A stretch of DNA of 64,000 nucleotides from Solibacillus sp. FSL H8-0538. Lineage in GTDB: Bacteria > Bacillota > Bacilli > Bacillales_A > Planococcaceae. Below the pieces are notes generated by a model. The model had not been told where the DNA came from, made no database searches, and worked only from the letters and a program-made list of their open reading frames with translations. Of the stretch, positions 1 through 8,570 are shown one piece after another (the first letter of the stretch is position 1; each line of letters begins with the position of its first letter). The stretch covers positions 2,845,001 to 2,909,000 of the forward strand of contig NZ_JBBOPI010000001.1 of assembly GCF_038003525.1 (NCBI RefSeq). Direction: 5' to 3'. A program made the position numbers and the translations under genes.

Positions 1-636
1 ATTGAGAGGGAACTTAAAAAGAAGCCGGTTGGGTTGAAAACAAGTTTAGTGATTGCTACATTCAGTTGTCTGCTGACAATTATTTCGATTGAAACGGCTT
101 ATTCTACACCCGCGCGTAATGATATTAATATTACAATGGATCCGCTTCGTCTAGCTGCACAGGTTGTAAGCGGGATTGGTTTTCTAGGTGCCGGTGTTAT
201 TTTACGAAAAGGAAATGATAGCATTACGGGTTTGACGACAGCCGCTATGATATGGGGAGCTGCTGGTATCGGTATTGCTGTTGGAGCAGGTTTTTATTTT
301 CAAGCATTTGTTACAGTTGTAATTGTCGTGATTGGTATCGAGCTCTTGGCTCCGTTCCTATTAAAAATCGGACCTAGACGCTTACGCATGCGCGAAGTTT
401 CACTTAAGATTCTGATTAGTGAGGTTTCACATATTGAGACACTTATTACTTATATGAAGGAACATGATATGATGGTTGAAAATATTCGCATAAAGGATAT
501 TCCATATCATACTAAAGATTTCCACGAGGTAGATATTCGCTTTTCTACCTATAGAAACAATAATACCGTGTCACTTTATAATACACTCCACACATTAACT
601 TATATCGAACGAATCGAAATAGAATACTTAGCATAA
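1..636 (+). CDS. MgtC/SapB-family membrane protein, 5' end outside the window
   Basis: The reading frame is open from base 1, so the N-terminus lies off the left edge; the TTG at 34 is probably not the start. The visible part has hydrophobic segments (including around LVIATFSCLLTIISI) followed by the MgtC-family segment GIGFLGAGVILRKG. A soluble C-terminal part of about 75 residues resembles the ACT-like tail of longer MgtC proteins. Family members act at the inner membrane in Mg2+ limitation and acid adaptation, often by modulating ATP synthase or transporters; the exact role here is unknown. It ends 15 bp before a cation efflux gene, which suggests co-transcription and a metal-ion theme. 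Confidence 0.85.
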   Translation: MERELKKKPVGLKTSLVIATFSCLLTIISIETAYSTPARNDINITMDPLRLAAQVVSGIGFLGAGVILRKGNDSITGLTTAAMIWGAAGIGIAVGAGFYFQAFVTVVIVVIGIELLAPFLLKIGPRRLRMREVSLKILISEVSHIETLITYMKEHDMMVENIRIKDIPYHTKDFHEVDIRFSTYRNNNTVSLYNTLHTLTYIERIEIEYLA

Positions 637-651
637 CGGAGGCGTTTTTTT

Positions 652-1644
652 ATGAAAGAAATTTTCTCTTTATTAAAAGGGGGGAATAAACCTTCTTTAT
701 TAGCAGCATTTGTAAACACATTTTTAGGCATCATTAAAGGTGTTGCATTTTTCTTAACAGGGAATGTTGCAATGTTTGCGGAAATGATGCATTCACTCGG
801 TGATGCGGCAAACCAATTTTTCGTTTTTATCGGCTCCGCCTTATCCAAAAAAGCACCAACACCACAGTTTCCTAACGGCTACGGGCGAGTTGTTAACCTT
901 GTCTGTTTAGGTGCTGTGTTAATCGTTGGTATTTTGTCTTACGAAACGATTAAAGAAGGTTGGCATCATTTTGTACATCCCGCTACTGAATCAACAGGCA
1001 TGTGGATTGCACTGGGAGTTCTAGCGCTCGGAACCATTTTAGAGGGTGCCGTACTTCATAAAGCTGCAAAAGAAGTGTTGCACGAAGTTGGCGTTGACAG
1101 CAAAGGATTTTTAGCAGTATTTCAATCTGCTACCTATTTAAAACGAGCAAAACCTGCCACAAAGCTCGTTTGGATGGAGGATTTAGTCGCAACAAGCGGG
1201 AATGTCCTAGCATTTGTTGCGATATTAATCGCTCACTTTACAGGTTGGTACCGCTTAGAAGGACTCGTATCCATAGTTATTGGACTAATGATGTTTTATG
1301 TAGTGGGTCGTGTGTTCCTTGATAATGCGCGGGGAGCAATCGGCGAAACTGATGAGGAAATGCTCGTTCATATCGGAACACTCGTTATGCAAGACCCAAA
1401 TGTAGATGATATTGCTCGGTTAGAAGTAGTGAAGGAAGGCGAATTTTTACATGTGGAATTGATTGCCGAAACAGACCCCAATTTATCATTAGCGTATCTT
1501 GATGATGTACGCGATCATTTATCAGAGATGTTATTAAGTCAAAAGGGCGTAACAAAAGTAACCATCGCTTTTGATGAAGATGACGGGACACTTGATTGGA
1601 AACATATTGTATCGAAAGAACCCAACGAAAAAGGAATGATTTAA
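652..1644 (+). CDS. Cation diffusion facilitator (CDF) family transporter, YdbO-like
   Basis: This 330-residue protein has about six hydrophobic segments and the CDF helix-2 motif HSLGDAANQ (HxxxD type), followed by GSALSKKAPTPQFPNGYGR, a pattern seen in the YdbO/ZNT9-like branch. The C-terminal part (about 225-320) is a soluble CDF-type domain. CDF proteins export divalent cations such as Zn2+, Co2+, Fe2+ or Mn2+ by proton antiport; the substrate cannot be read from sequence. An SD (aacggaggcg) lies before the ATG. It probably shares a transcript with the MgtC-like gene, and a copy of the family A repeat begins directly after the stop codon. Confidence 0.88.
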   Translation: MKEIFSLLKGGNKPSLLAAFVNTFLGIIKGVAFFLTGNVAMFAEMMHSLGDAANQFFVFIGSALSKKAPTPQFPNGYGRVVNLVCLGAVLIVGILSYETIKEGWHHFVHPATESTGMWIALGVLALGTILEGAVLHKAAKEVLHEVGVDSKGFLAVFQSATYLKRAKPATKLVWMEDLVATSGNVLAFVAILIAHFTGWYRLEGLVSIVIGLMMFYVVGRVFLDNARGAIGETDEEMLVHIGTLVMQDPNVDDIARLEVVKEGEFLHVELIAETDPNLSLAYLDDVRDHLSEMLLSQKGVTKVTIAFDEDDGTLDWKHIVSKEPNEKGMI

Positions 1645-1827
1645 GAACAAAAGCGCTAAAGCGCCTGCTTAGCCCGGACAAGCTGCTTGCGAGTCCGAAG
1701 TGAAGGCGCGCTCTTTGCCTTCGCCCGAGGGATCGAAGCGACCTCGAAGGACTGGCGCTTTAGCCTAGACGTTGCATTTACTTATTTGATTGTTAACCAC
1801 ATGGCGAAATTTTATAATTTCCTTAAC
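1645..1827 (+). repeat. Family A dispersed palindromic repeat, copy 1
   Basis: Long imperfect palindrome. The outer arms gctaaagcgcc and ggcgctttagc pair over 11 bp, and inner GC-rich arms lie between them. A conserved tail (ctagacgttgcatttac ... tggcgaaattttataattt) ends in ccttaac. Seven further copies occur in the window, all on the + strand. Confidence 0.9.
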
Positions 1828-1831
1828 AAGA

Positions 1832-1878
1832 ACAAAAGCGGGACAGTTCCAATTTAATTTGAGAACTGCCCCGTTTCT
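1832..1878. terminator. Convergent terminator hairpin
   Basis: The arms gcgggacagttc and gaactgccccgt flank an AT-rich loop between the converging CDF and alcohol dehydrogenase genes. A short T-run follows in the minus direction. Confidence 0.65.
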
Positions 1879-1881
1879 TAT

Positions 1882-3048
1882 TTATAATGACATTTCTAAA
1901 ATTTCGCGTACATCGCTCGCTTGTAGTTTGGCAAAGTTTCCGAAGGGGCCGTTTATCATCGCATGCTCGACAATTTTATCAAACTGATTGTCGTCAATAT
2001 TATAATCCGCTAACCGACTCGGCGCACCTAATGAAGACCAGAATGAACTTAGACGGTCAATTCCAGCAAGTGCCACTTCCTCAGTCGTTTTCCCTTCCGT
2101 ACTAACTCCAAATACACGCGTAGCCATTTGAGCAAAGCGCTCAGGATTCACATGTAAATTATGACGCATCCAGTTCGGGAATAAAATCGCTAATCCCCCT
2201 GCATGCGGAATGTCATATACCGCTGATATGGCATGTTCAATATTATGAGATCCCCAATCTCCTCGGGAACCCATTGATAAAAAGTTATTTAACCCAACTG
2301 TACCCGCAAGTAAAATTGTCTCACGCAGCTCGTAATTTTCTAAATCCTCTATTAACTTTGGCGCTATATTAACGACCGTTCTTAACACACCTTCTGTCAT
2401 TTCATCGGTAATCGGTGTATTTGTTGCGTTATTAAAATATTGTTCGAAGCAATGCGACATGATATCGACCATGCCGTAAACTGTGTGGTTTTTAGGCACC
2501 GAAAATGTATAGGTCGGATCCAATATAGAGAACTTAGGGAATGTATATGGTGCACTACCCCAACCAAATTTCTCTTCCGTTTCCTCATTTGTAATAACCG
2601 AACCTGCATTCATCTCAGAGCCTGTTGCCGCTAAAGTTAATACAACTCCGAACGGCAATGCGTCATTAGCAGGGGCCTTACGAATGACCAAATCCCATGC
2701 ATCTGCATTACTTTTTGCGCCAGCCGCGATTAACTTCACGCAATCAATAACTGAACCACCACCTACCGCTAAAATAAAATCGATATCCTCGCTCTTACAG
2801 ATTTCTATACCTTTACGAGCCGTTTCAACGCGTGGGTTTGGTTCGACGCCAGCCAGTTCAAATACTGTTACATTAAGTTTTCCAAGTGCCGCCGTTACTT
2901 CATCATATATCCCATTGCTTTTAATGCTACCCCCACCATAAACGACGAGCACTCTGTTACCATAAGTAGGTAATTCTTTACCCAACTCTTGTAAAGCACC
3001 TTTCCCGAAATGTAACTTTACCGGATTGTAAAAAGAAAATGTATTCAT
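1882..3048 (-). CDS. Iron-containing NAD(P)H-dependent alcohol dehydrogenase (YugJ/YugK-like)
   Basis: A group III alcohol dehydrogenase of 388 residues, the usual length. The N-terminal Rossmann-like part carries [11 protein letters not shown] and [12 protein letters not shown], which bind the dinucleotide. The Fe-binding region shows [12 protein letters not shown] (Asp and His) and [19 protein letters not shown] (two His). Relatives reduce aldehydes such as butanal. An SD (aaggagg) precedes the ATG. In B. subtilis yugJ/yugK lie near yugI, which is also nearby here. Assignment between the YugJ and YugK paralogues is not possible by eye. Confidence 0.92.
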   Translation of the reverse strand: MNTFSFYNPVKLHFGKGALQELGKELPTYGNRVLVVYGGGSIKSNGIYDEVTAALGKLNVTVFELAGVEPNPRVETARKGIEICKSEDIDFILAVGGGSVIDCVKLIAAGAKSNADAWDLVIRKAPANDALPFGVVLTLAATGSEMNAGSVITNEETEEKFGWGSAPYTFPKFSILDPTYTFSVPKNHTVYGMVDIMSHCFEQYFNNATNTPITDEMTEGVLRTVVNIAPKLIEDLENYELRETILLAGTVGLNNFLSMGSRGDWGSHNIEHAISAVYDIPHAGGLAILFPNWMRHNLHVNPERFAQMATRVFGVSTEGKTTEEVALAGIDRLSSFWSSLGAPSRLADYNIDDNQFDKIVEHAMINGPFGNFAKLQASDVREILEMSL

Positions 3049-3072
3049 TTATTTATCCTCCTTTTTATGTAC

Positions 3073-3202
3073 GAACAAAAGCGCCTGATTATTAGCCCTG
3101 ACAAACTACTTGCGAGTCCTCTGGCGAAAGCACTATTACCTAGAAGTTACTTTTACTTATTTATATGTTCTCCACAAGGCAACATTTTCTAATTTCCTTA
3201 AC
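3073..3202 (+). repeat. Family A repeat, copy 2 (degenerate, shortened)
   Basis: It begins with gaacaaaagcgcctg and ends with the tail ccacaaggcaac...aatttccttaac. The middle palindrome is largely deleted. It abuts a family B copy. Confidence 0.7.
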
Positions 3203-3204
3203 TA

Positions 3205-3285
3205 TTAGAAAGGCACACTTCACCCCCAAAAAGGGTGAGACAATTTCCTGAATTATTTAGTTAAGTAAATAATGAAACTTTACTT
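3205..3285 (+). repeat. Family B hairpin repeat, copy 1 (diverged)
   Basis: The ttagaaaggcacac start and a first hairpin (tcaccc / gggtga) match the family, but the second half is diverged. Confidence 0.55.
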
Positions 3286-3405
3286 AGCCATTTTCTCATA
3301 TGTATATCCATTTATGGAAGTAAGGTGCTTCAAACAGTACTAAATACAATGTTATTCATATTGTAAGGACAATACTAATAATTTTGTAATTGTATTAGTA
3401 GAGAA

Positions 3406-3468
3406 TTAGAAAGACTCCTCTCGTCCCGAAATACGGTAAGATGATGAAACTTATACGATCTTATCCAC
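3406..3468 (+). repeat. Family B hairpin repeat, copy 2
   Basis: It starts ttagaaagactcctctcg and ends cttatccacg, one base from a perfect DnaA box. Family A copy 3 follows directly, so the two families sit head to tail here. The rest of the 3049-3717 gap between genes holds only these repeats and AT-rich sequence. Confidence 0.65.
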
Positions 3469-3650
3469 GAACAAAAGCGCTAAAGCGCCTGCTTAGCCCC
3501 GACAGCTGCTTTCGAGCCCGAAGTGAAGGCGCTCTCTTTGCCTTCGCCCGAGGGACCGAAGCGACCTCGAGGGGATGGCGCTTTAGCCTAGACGTTGCAT
3601 TTACTTTTTTAAAAATTGTCCACATGGCGAAATTTTATAATTTCCTTAAC
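3469..3650 (+). repeat. Family A repeat, copy 3
   Basis: Near full-length copy, closely matching copy 1: start gaacaaaagcgctaaagcg, outer arms gctaaagcgcc / ggcgctttagc, and tail cacatggcgaaattttataa. Confidence 0.9.
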
Positions 3651-3656
3651 AACAAA

Positions 3657-3698
3657 AAAATCCTCATTCAAGTTTTTCTACTTGAATGAGGATTTCAT
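3657..3698 (-). terminator. Terminator of the glutamate dehydrogenase gene
   Basis: The 12-bp arms cctcattcaag / cttgaatgagg are followed on the minus strand by an uninterrupted T-run. It lies 20 bp after the stop codon. Confidence 0.85.
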
Positions 3699-3717
3699 TA
3701 TTTAGCTATTGTAATAC

Positions 3718-4962
3718 TTATACCCATCCACGGAAGCGAGATGCTTCAGCAGTACGGCGCACACCAACCATATATGCTGCTAAGCGCATATCGATGTTAC
3801 GGTTTGTTGCAGTTGTATAAACGTTTTCAAATGCTGTAACCATTTTTGCATATAATTTTTCGCGTACTTCTTCTTCAGTCCAGTAGTAGCCTTGGTTGTT
3901 TTGTACCCACTCAAAGTAAGATACTGTTACACCACCAGCAGATGCTAATACGTCTGGCACTAAAAGGATGCCGCGTTCAGTTAAGATTTTTGTGGCTTCA
4001 GTAGTAGTTGGGCCGTTAGCTGCTTCTACTACGATGCTTGCTTTAATATTATGAGCATTTTCAGCAGTAATTTGGTTTTCAATTGCAGCCGGTACTAAAA
4101 TATCGCAATCTAATTCTAGTAGTTCTTGATTCGAAATTGTGTTTTCGAATAATGTTGTTACCGTACCGAATGAATCACGACGGTCTAATAAGTAATCAAT
4201 ATCTAAACCGTTTGGATCATGAAGTGCGCCGTGTGCATCAGAAATACCGATAACTTTCGCACCTAAATCACTCATGAATTTTGCTAAGAAGCTACCTGCG
4301 TTACCGAAACCTTGGATAACAATACGAGCGCCTTTAATATCAAGATTACGTTTTTTTGCTGCTTCTTCAATAACAATTGTTACACCTTCTGCCGTTGCAC
4401 GGTCACGACCTTGTGAACCACCCAGAACAAGAGGTTTACCTGTGATAAAGCCTGGTGAGTTAAACTCATCCATACGGCTATATTCATCCATCATCCATGC
4501 CATAATTTGCGCGTTCGTGAATACGTCTGGTGCTGGAATATCTTTTGTAGGACCTACGAATTGTTTAATCGCACGTACATAGCCACGGCTTAAACGTTCT
4601 AATTCACCCATAGACATTTCACGTGGGTCACATATAACCCCACCTTTACCACCGCCGTACGGAAGATCTACGATACCACATTTAAGTGTCATCCACATAG
4701 AAAGCGCTTTCACTTCCTCTTCACTTACCATTGGGTGGAAACGTACCCCACCTTTAGTAGGTCCAACTGCATCATTATGTTGTGCACGGTACCCAGTGAA
4801 TACTTTCGTTGAGCCGTCATCCATTTTTACAGGGATACGTACAGAAAGCATACGAATAGGTTCTTTTAATAACTCGAACATTGCTTCGTCATAACCAAGT
4901 TTGCTTAAAGCATCTTCGATTACTACTTGAGTTGATGTAAACAGGTTTAAATTTTCAGCCAT
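3718..4962 (-). CDS. gudB: NAD-specific glutamate dehydrogenase
   Basis: This 414-residue enzyme matches the hexameric Glu/Leu/Phe/Val dehydrogenase family in full. GGVRFHP and the catalytic-lysine segment PYGGGKGG are in the N-terminal substrate domain, and IVIQGFGNAGS is in the Rossmann domain. It interconverts glutamate and 2-oxoglutarate plus ammonium in the cytoplasm. In Bacillus it is usually catabolic (GudB/RocG); the two paralogues cannot be separated here and the symbol is a best guess. An SD-like agaggcg lies before the ATG, and a promoter is visible at 5011-5041. Confidence 0.95.
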   Translation of the reverse strand: MAENLNLFTSTQVVIEDALSKLGYDEAMFELLKEPIRMLSVRIPVKMDDGSTKVFTGYRAQHNDAVGPTKGGVRFHPMVSEEEVKALSMWMTLKCGIVDLPYGGGKGGVICDPREMSMGELERLSRGYVRAIKQFVGPTKDIPAPDVFTNAQIMAWMMDEYSRMDEFNSPGFITGKPLVLGGSQGRDRATAEGVTIVIEEAAKKRNLDIKGARIVIQGFGNAGSFLAKFMSDLGAKVIGISDAHGALHDPNGLDIDYLLDRRDSFGTVTTLFENTISNQELLELDCDILVPAAIENQITAENAHNIKASIVVEAANGPTTTEATKILTERGILLVPDVLASAGGVTVSYFEWVQNNQGYYWTEEEVREKLYAKMVTAFENVYTTATNRNIDMRLAAYMVGVRRTAEASRFRGWV

Positions 4963-5010
4963 TTTAATTTCGCCTCTTTAAAGTTTAATGTGTGATGTTA
5001 TATCGCAAAC

Positions 5011-5041
5011 ATTGTATCACACTTCTTCTAAACTTTGTCTA
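5011..5041 (-). promoter_or_regulatory. Probable vegetative promoter of the glutamate dehydrogenase gene
   Basis: On the minus strand, TAGACA and TACAAT are separated by 19 bp, about 50 bp upstream of the start codon. No operator is obvious. Confidence 0.5.
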
Positions 5042-5219
5042 TTATTTTGTCACATTTTGAACACTTTTAACGTTTTTTTTACATAACCAGGTTTAGAGAC
5101 CTTATATTTTATTAAAAAAAGAGGCGTTTAGCGAATTTAAGTCCTATTAGCGTGAAAGTCTTCAGAACTAAAAGTATTTTTGAATTACAAATTTTCGCCT
5201 TGCCATGTAAACCTCTTTA

Positions 5220-5302
5220 TTAGAAAGACACAACTCCCCAAAAATAGGGCGAGTTGATGTCCTTCCTTTTGTGAATGCGAAAGTTAAGCTTTGTTATCCA
5301 CC
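5220..5302 (+). repeat. Family B hairpin repeat, copy 3
   Basis: ttagaaagacacaactc...gagttgatgtcc forms the first hairpin. The tail gttatccacc is one base from a DnaA box. The 5042-5219 segment upstream has no gene; it contains a weak inverse match to the family A tail near 5175-5205 (tttcgcc...catgt). Confidence 0.75.
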
Positions 5303-5357
5303 AAAATAAAATACGAGAAACGTTCTTCAAAAATAGACGAGCGTTCACCGCTTATTT

Positions 5358-5732
5358 TTACTGGCCAGATTGTTCAATCCACTCTTGGAGTTTATCTTTT
5401 AATAATTGGAAGCCGTCCGCATCTACTTCATTTACGCGGTCCTGGAGTGATTTACGTGGCAGGACTTCTTTTTTTCTTTGAGGAGGTGCTTCTTGTAAAA
5501 TACGGATGGATAGGCTAATCTTTTTCGATGTTTCATCGACTTCAAGTACTTTCACCGTAATTTCATCGCCAACTTTTAAAAACTCACCAACATCCTTTAC
5601 AAAACCATATGTTATTTCAGAAATATGAACGAGACCTTGCGTTTGTTCATCTAAAGCAACAAAAGCTCCGTAAGGTTGGATTCCAGTTACTTTGCCAGTT
5701 AGCACGTCACCTACTTCATATTTTTTGGCCAT
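5358..5732 (-). CDS. yugI: S1-domain RNA-binding protein, general stress protein 13 type
   Basis: A 124-residue protein with one N-terminal S1 domain (about 6-75: VGDVLTGKVTGIQPYGAFVAL, GLVHISEI, VKVLEVDE) and a short basic C-terminal tail. This matches YugI/GSP13, a small ribosome-associated S1 protein. A role in RNA or ribosome binding follows from the family. SD-like gaaggtagg lies before the ATG. It is monocistronic, and its position beside the alcohol dehydrogenase recalls B. subtilis yugI-yugJ. Confidence 0.9.
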   Translation of the reverse strand: MAKKYEVGDVLTGKVTGIQPYGAFVALDEQTQGLVHISEITYGFVKDVGEFLKVGDEITVKVLEVDETSKKISLSIRILQEAPPQRKKEVLPRKSLQDRVNEVDADGFQLLKDKLQEWIEQSGQ

Positions 5733-5810
5733 AACTTTGTTCCTACCTTCTATTCTTTATATACGAAAATGTCATGTTAAATTATAACATATGGTAACAA
5801 TCGGAACAAA

Positions 5811-5876
5811 GAATCCCCTTAACCTAGCAAATTGGTTCAATATTACAGACAGCACTCTCTTGATTAAGGGATTTTT
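5811..5876 (+). other. Terminator-like hairpin in a gene-free region
   Basis: The arms atccccttaa and ttaagggat surround a 40-base loop and are followed by TTTTT on the + strand. No + strand gene lies upstream. The 5733-6078 gap holds this structure and the promoter of the next gene, nothing else recognised. Confidence 0.3.
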
Positions 5877-6015
5877 GTAAGTATATTTTATTTGCTGTGG
5901 CCTTATTATACGAGCAAATTCTTATACAAAAGAGCAGTGAATTATAGTTAGATATATCCTTCTGTACCTGTTTTCAAGCTATATTTCAAATTTTTTTACA
6001 ATTGCTTAAAATATT

Positions 6016-6044
6016 TTGTTTATCGCATTAAAATATTGTAGAAT
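6016..6044 (+). promoter_or_regulatory. SigA-type promoter of the NSS transporter gene
   Basis: TTGTTT, a 17-bp spacer, then TAGAAT, 35 bp upstream of the TTG start codon. Confidence 0.55.
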
Positions 6045-6078
6045 AGTTACTTGTTATACATTTTAAGGAGGTAGTATT

Positions 6079-7404
6079 TTGTCATCTAGAGATCATTTCA
6101 CATCTAGGATTGGTTTTATCCTCGCTGCTGCTGGTAGTGCAATTGGACTGGGCGCTATTTGGAAATTCCCTTATATGGCCGGGACAAATGGTGGTAGTGT
6201 ATTCATCTTACTATTCATTTTATGTACGATTTTTATAGGACTCCCTATTTTAATATCAGAGTTTATGATTGGAAGACGTGGACAGAGGGACCCAATTAAT
6301 TCATTCAAGGAGCAGGCACCAGGAAAGCCTTGGTATACGGTTGGATGGATTGGATTAATCGCGGCAGGTCTTATTTTGTCGTTTTATAGTGTTGTGGGTG
6401 GCTGGATTTTAAGTTATTTATTCCGTGCTCTAACCTTTAGTTTAACAGGGAAGGGCTTAAATTTCGCCTTGTTATTTAATGATTTAATTACTAATCCGTG
6501 GGAAGCTATCTTTGCTCAAGGGACTTTTATGCTACTAACATTACTTATTGTTCAGGCAGGCATTAAAGGTGGTATAGAAGTTGCTAGTAAATGGATGATG
6601 CCATTACTTTTCATTTTCTTCATTTTGTTATTTATACGTTCTATTACGTTAGATGGTGCTGTTGAAGGCATTAAGTTTATGTTCATACCAGATTGGTCGT
6701 ACTTTAATGTAGATACGTTAGTGTTAGCACTTGGACAAGCATTCTTTTCATTAAGCTTAGGTGTTTGTGCCATGATTACGTACGCTTCATATTTAGCAAA
6801 ATCAGAAAAGATCGTTAATTCTGCAGTGAATGTGGCAGCGATGAATATTATTATTTCCCTTTTAGCGGGACTTGTCATCTTCCCTGCTGTTTTCGCGCTT
6901 GATTATTCACCGGAACAAGGACCTGGACTAGTTTTCATTATGATCCCAGCTGTGTTTGAACAATTGCCAATGGGCAGTATATTATTAATTGTTTTCTTCA
7001 TTTTGTTATTATTCGCTACTGTAACATCTTCGATTGCACTGCTTGAAGTTGTTGTGGCTATTGGAATTGGGAACAAAACGCAAACACGAAAAAAAGCAAC
7101 ATGGATTTTTGCCATTATTATTTTTGTAATTGGGATTCCAAGTGCTTTATCATTTGGCTTACTATCGGATCTAAAGATTTTAGATAAATCGATTTTTGAT
7201 TTCGTTGATTATTTAACGAGTGGTATTTTATTGCCGATTGGTGCACTGATGATTTCATTATTTGCAGGCTTCCACTATTCAAAAAAAATCTCACGCGAAG
7301 AAATGCAGTCATCTCCCTTTATTTACTGGACATGGCTCATCATCGTTCGCTTTATTGCACCAATTGCCATTTTAGTCATTTTATTAAATAGCGTATTAGG
7401 CTAA
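6079..7404 (+). CDS. Sodium-dependent transporter, neurotransmitter:sodium symporter (SNF/NSS) family
   Basis: A 441-residue integral membrane protein with about 11 hydrophobic segments. TM1 carries the unwound NSS motif (FILAAAGSAIGLGAIWKFPY) that forms the Na+ and substrate sites, followed by GGSVFILLF. Bacterial NSS proteins (LeuT, MhsT, TnaT) import amino acids with Na+; the exact amino acid is unknown. The TTG start is supported by a perfect SD (aaggaggt) and by the first residues matching family N-termini. It is monocistronic with its own promoter and terminator, and relatives in B. subtilis are YocR and YhdH. Confidence 0.92.
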   Translation: MSSRDHFTSRIGFILAAAGSAIGLGAIWKFPYMAGTNGGSVFILLFILCTIFIGLPILISEFMIGRRGQRDPINSFKEQAPGKPWYTVGWIGLIAAGLILSFYSVVGGWILSYLFRALTFSLTGKGLNFALLFNDLITNPWEAIFAQGTFMLLTLLIVQAGIKGGIEVASKWMMPLLFIFFILLFIRSITLDGAVEGIKFMFIPDWSYFNVDTLVLALGQAFFSLSLGVCAMITYASYLAKSEKIVNSAVNVAAMNIIISLLAGLVIFPAVFALDYSPEQGPGLVFIMIPAVFEQLPMGSILLIVFFILLLFATVTSSIALLEVVVAIGIGNKTQTRKKATWIFAIIIFVIGIPSALSFGLLSDLKILDKSIFDFVDYLTSGILLPIGALMISLFAGFHYSKKISREEMQSSPFIYWTWLIIVRFIAPIAILVILLNSVLG

Positions 7405-7407
7405 GAG

Positions 7408-7443
7408 AAGAGCATTTATCATCTGGATAAATGCTCTTTTTAA
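7408..7443 (+). terminator. Terminator of the NSS transporter gene
   Basis: agagcatttatc / gataaatgctct hairpin followed by TTTTTAATTT. Confidence 0.85.
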
Positions 7444-7537
7444 TTTGATTTTTAGACAAGAAAACTTCATTTACTCTATGCGCTTTTCATATATATATTA
7501 AAATTACTAACAAATTTGGAGAGGAAGTGCTCGAAAC

Positions 7538-7741
7538 TTGAATATACAATTTCACGAACAACTAAAAATTTTACGTCAAGAACGCAATTTGTCGCTTGAA
7601 GAGTTGTCTAAAAAAACTCAAGTAGGCGTTGATAAACTTGCTTCTTATGAGAAGGGTGAACTCACTCCTTCCATTCAAACAATTTTAAAGTTATCAACGG
7701 TTTTAGAAGTGCCAGCATCAAATTTAATGGACGGCCTATAA
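7538..7741 (+). CDS. Small XRE-family DNA-binding protein
   Basis: A 67-residue protein that is almost entirely one Cro/CI-type helix-turn-helix: LSLEELSKKTQVGVDKLASYEKG, then the helix TILKLSTVLEV. No effector domain is present. The TTG start is supported by the SD gagaggaag about 11 bases upstream. It stands alone between two terminators, so it is probably a free-standing regulator; its target is unknown. Confidence 0.8.
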   Translation: MNIQFHEQLKILRQERNLSLEELSKKTQVGVDKLASYEKGELTPSIQTILKLSTVLEVPASNLMDGL

Positions 7742-7752
7742 GCATTAGAAAA

Positions 7753-7792
7753 AAGGCAAATCACAATAAAACGTGATCTGCCTCTTTTCTAT
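7753..7792 (+). terminator. Terminator of the small XRE gene
   Basis: aggcaaatcac / gtgatctgcct arms with a following T-rich stretch. Confidence 0.75.
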
Positions 7793-7806
7793 TGGTCCTG
7801 AGAAAT

Positions 7807-7935
7807 TCATTGTAGTTTTTCGAGTGCATTACTAATAAGGCGAGGGTTCACGCTACTGTTGTTTTTAGCTAACCCCACCGTGCTAAAGGACAACGTGATG
7901 GTGATCGTGGAGGCGATGTCGCATTGGGCTCGCAT
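7807..7935 (-). CDS. Possible small ORF (42 aa) with a strong ribosome-binding site, or remnant
   Basis: A 42-codon ORF starts ATG at 7935 just after a near-perfect SD (ggaggaggg, 5-base spacing). The predicted peptide begins MRAQCDIASTITITL and ends SNALEKLQ. The surrounding 7840-7975 stretch is clearly more GC-rich than its neighbours. I recognise no family. It could be a small protein or debris of an older gene. The rest of the 7793-8227 gap shows nothing recognisable. Confidence 0.25.
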   Translation of the reverse strand: MRAQCDIASTITITLSFSTVGLAKNNSSVNPRLISNALEKLQ

Positions 7936-8227
7936 GTTTGCCCTCCTCCTGTGCAAGGATCAGCTCCAGTAAGTTTTCACTAGTATTGTTTCCTTTCATA
8001 AAAACAAAAATGTTGTTTAACATAGCCAAAAATAAATCACTCATATCCAATTATCCCACATTATTTGCTGAGACATAATTTTCTAACGGGATTTGTCTCA
8101 ATTGGTGAGATTGAGCTACAACTTATTTGAAATTAAGCGTCAATGACACTTATTTACAGTTAAGTCGTATATTCAAATCATCTATTTTCGTATTTCTTTA
8201 AAAAAAAAAGCCGTTAATAAAATAAAT

Positions 8228-8488
8228 TTAAATAATACACTTCGCCTCAAACTTTATCGCAATCAGTTTATACGCGATTGTCACACAGTTTTCAAACGGA
8301 ATCCATTGTTCAAACGAATGCTCATATACTGTTTGAATAACTTTAGCGAGTTCTGTAGGATCATCTATACCTTGTAATGCAGCAACGACATCCGCTGTTT
8401 CTGTATCATAGCTGTTTACTCCTAGATTGAAAGGATCCCATGCTGCTAACATATGTACCGACTTTTGGTTCATTTCCACATTTTCCAT
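8228..8488 (-). CDS. yugE: DUF1871 family protein, YugE-like
   Basis: The 86-residue protein has the same length as B. subtilis YugE and the DUF1871 pattern: AAWDPFNLG, YDTETADVV, then a helical C-terminus with YEHSFEQWIP. Its function is unknown. It lies divergent from patB, which is also its neighbour in B. subtilis. SD is weak (gaggaaaa). Probably cytoplasmic, with no signal peptide or membrane segment. Confidence 0.85.
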   Translation of the reverse strand: MENVEMNQKSVHMLAAWDPFNLGVNSYDTETADVVAALQGIDDPTELAKVIQTVYEHSFEQWIPFENCVTIAYKLIAIKFEAKCII

Positions 8489-8570
8489 TTTTCCTCACCT
8501 GACTACTCATAATGTTATTTCGTATGATAACATATTACGTAGAATATCAAAAAGAAAAGAGTGATTTTGT

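Noticed and set aside
3441-3689. 82-codon + strand ORF
   Set aside because: It is the palindromic repeat read in a frame without stops; no homologue pattern.
4963-5357. Riboswitch or T-box before glutamate dehydrogenase
   Set aside because: The leader is short and no conserved riboswitch or T-box sequence is visible.
6552-6878. 108-codon minus-strand ORF inside the NSS transporter
   Set aside because: Antisense shadow; the opposite frame has clear family motifs.
7118-7312. 64-codon minus-strand ORF inside the NSS transporter
   Set aside because: Shadow of a membrane protein gene; no start signals.
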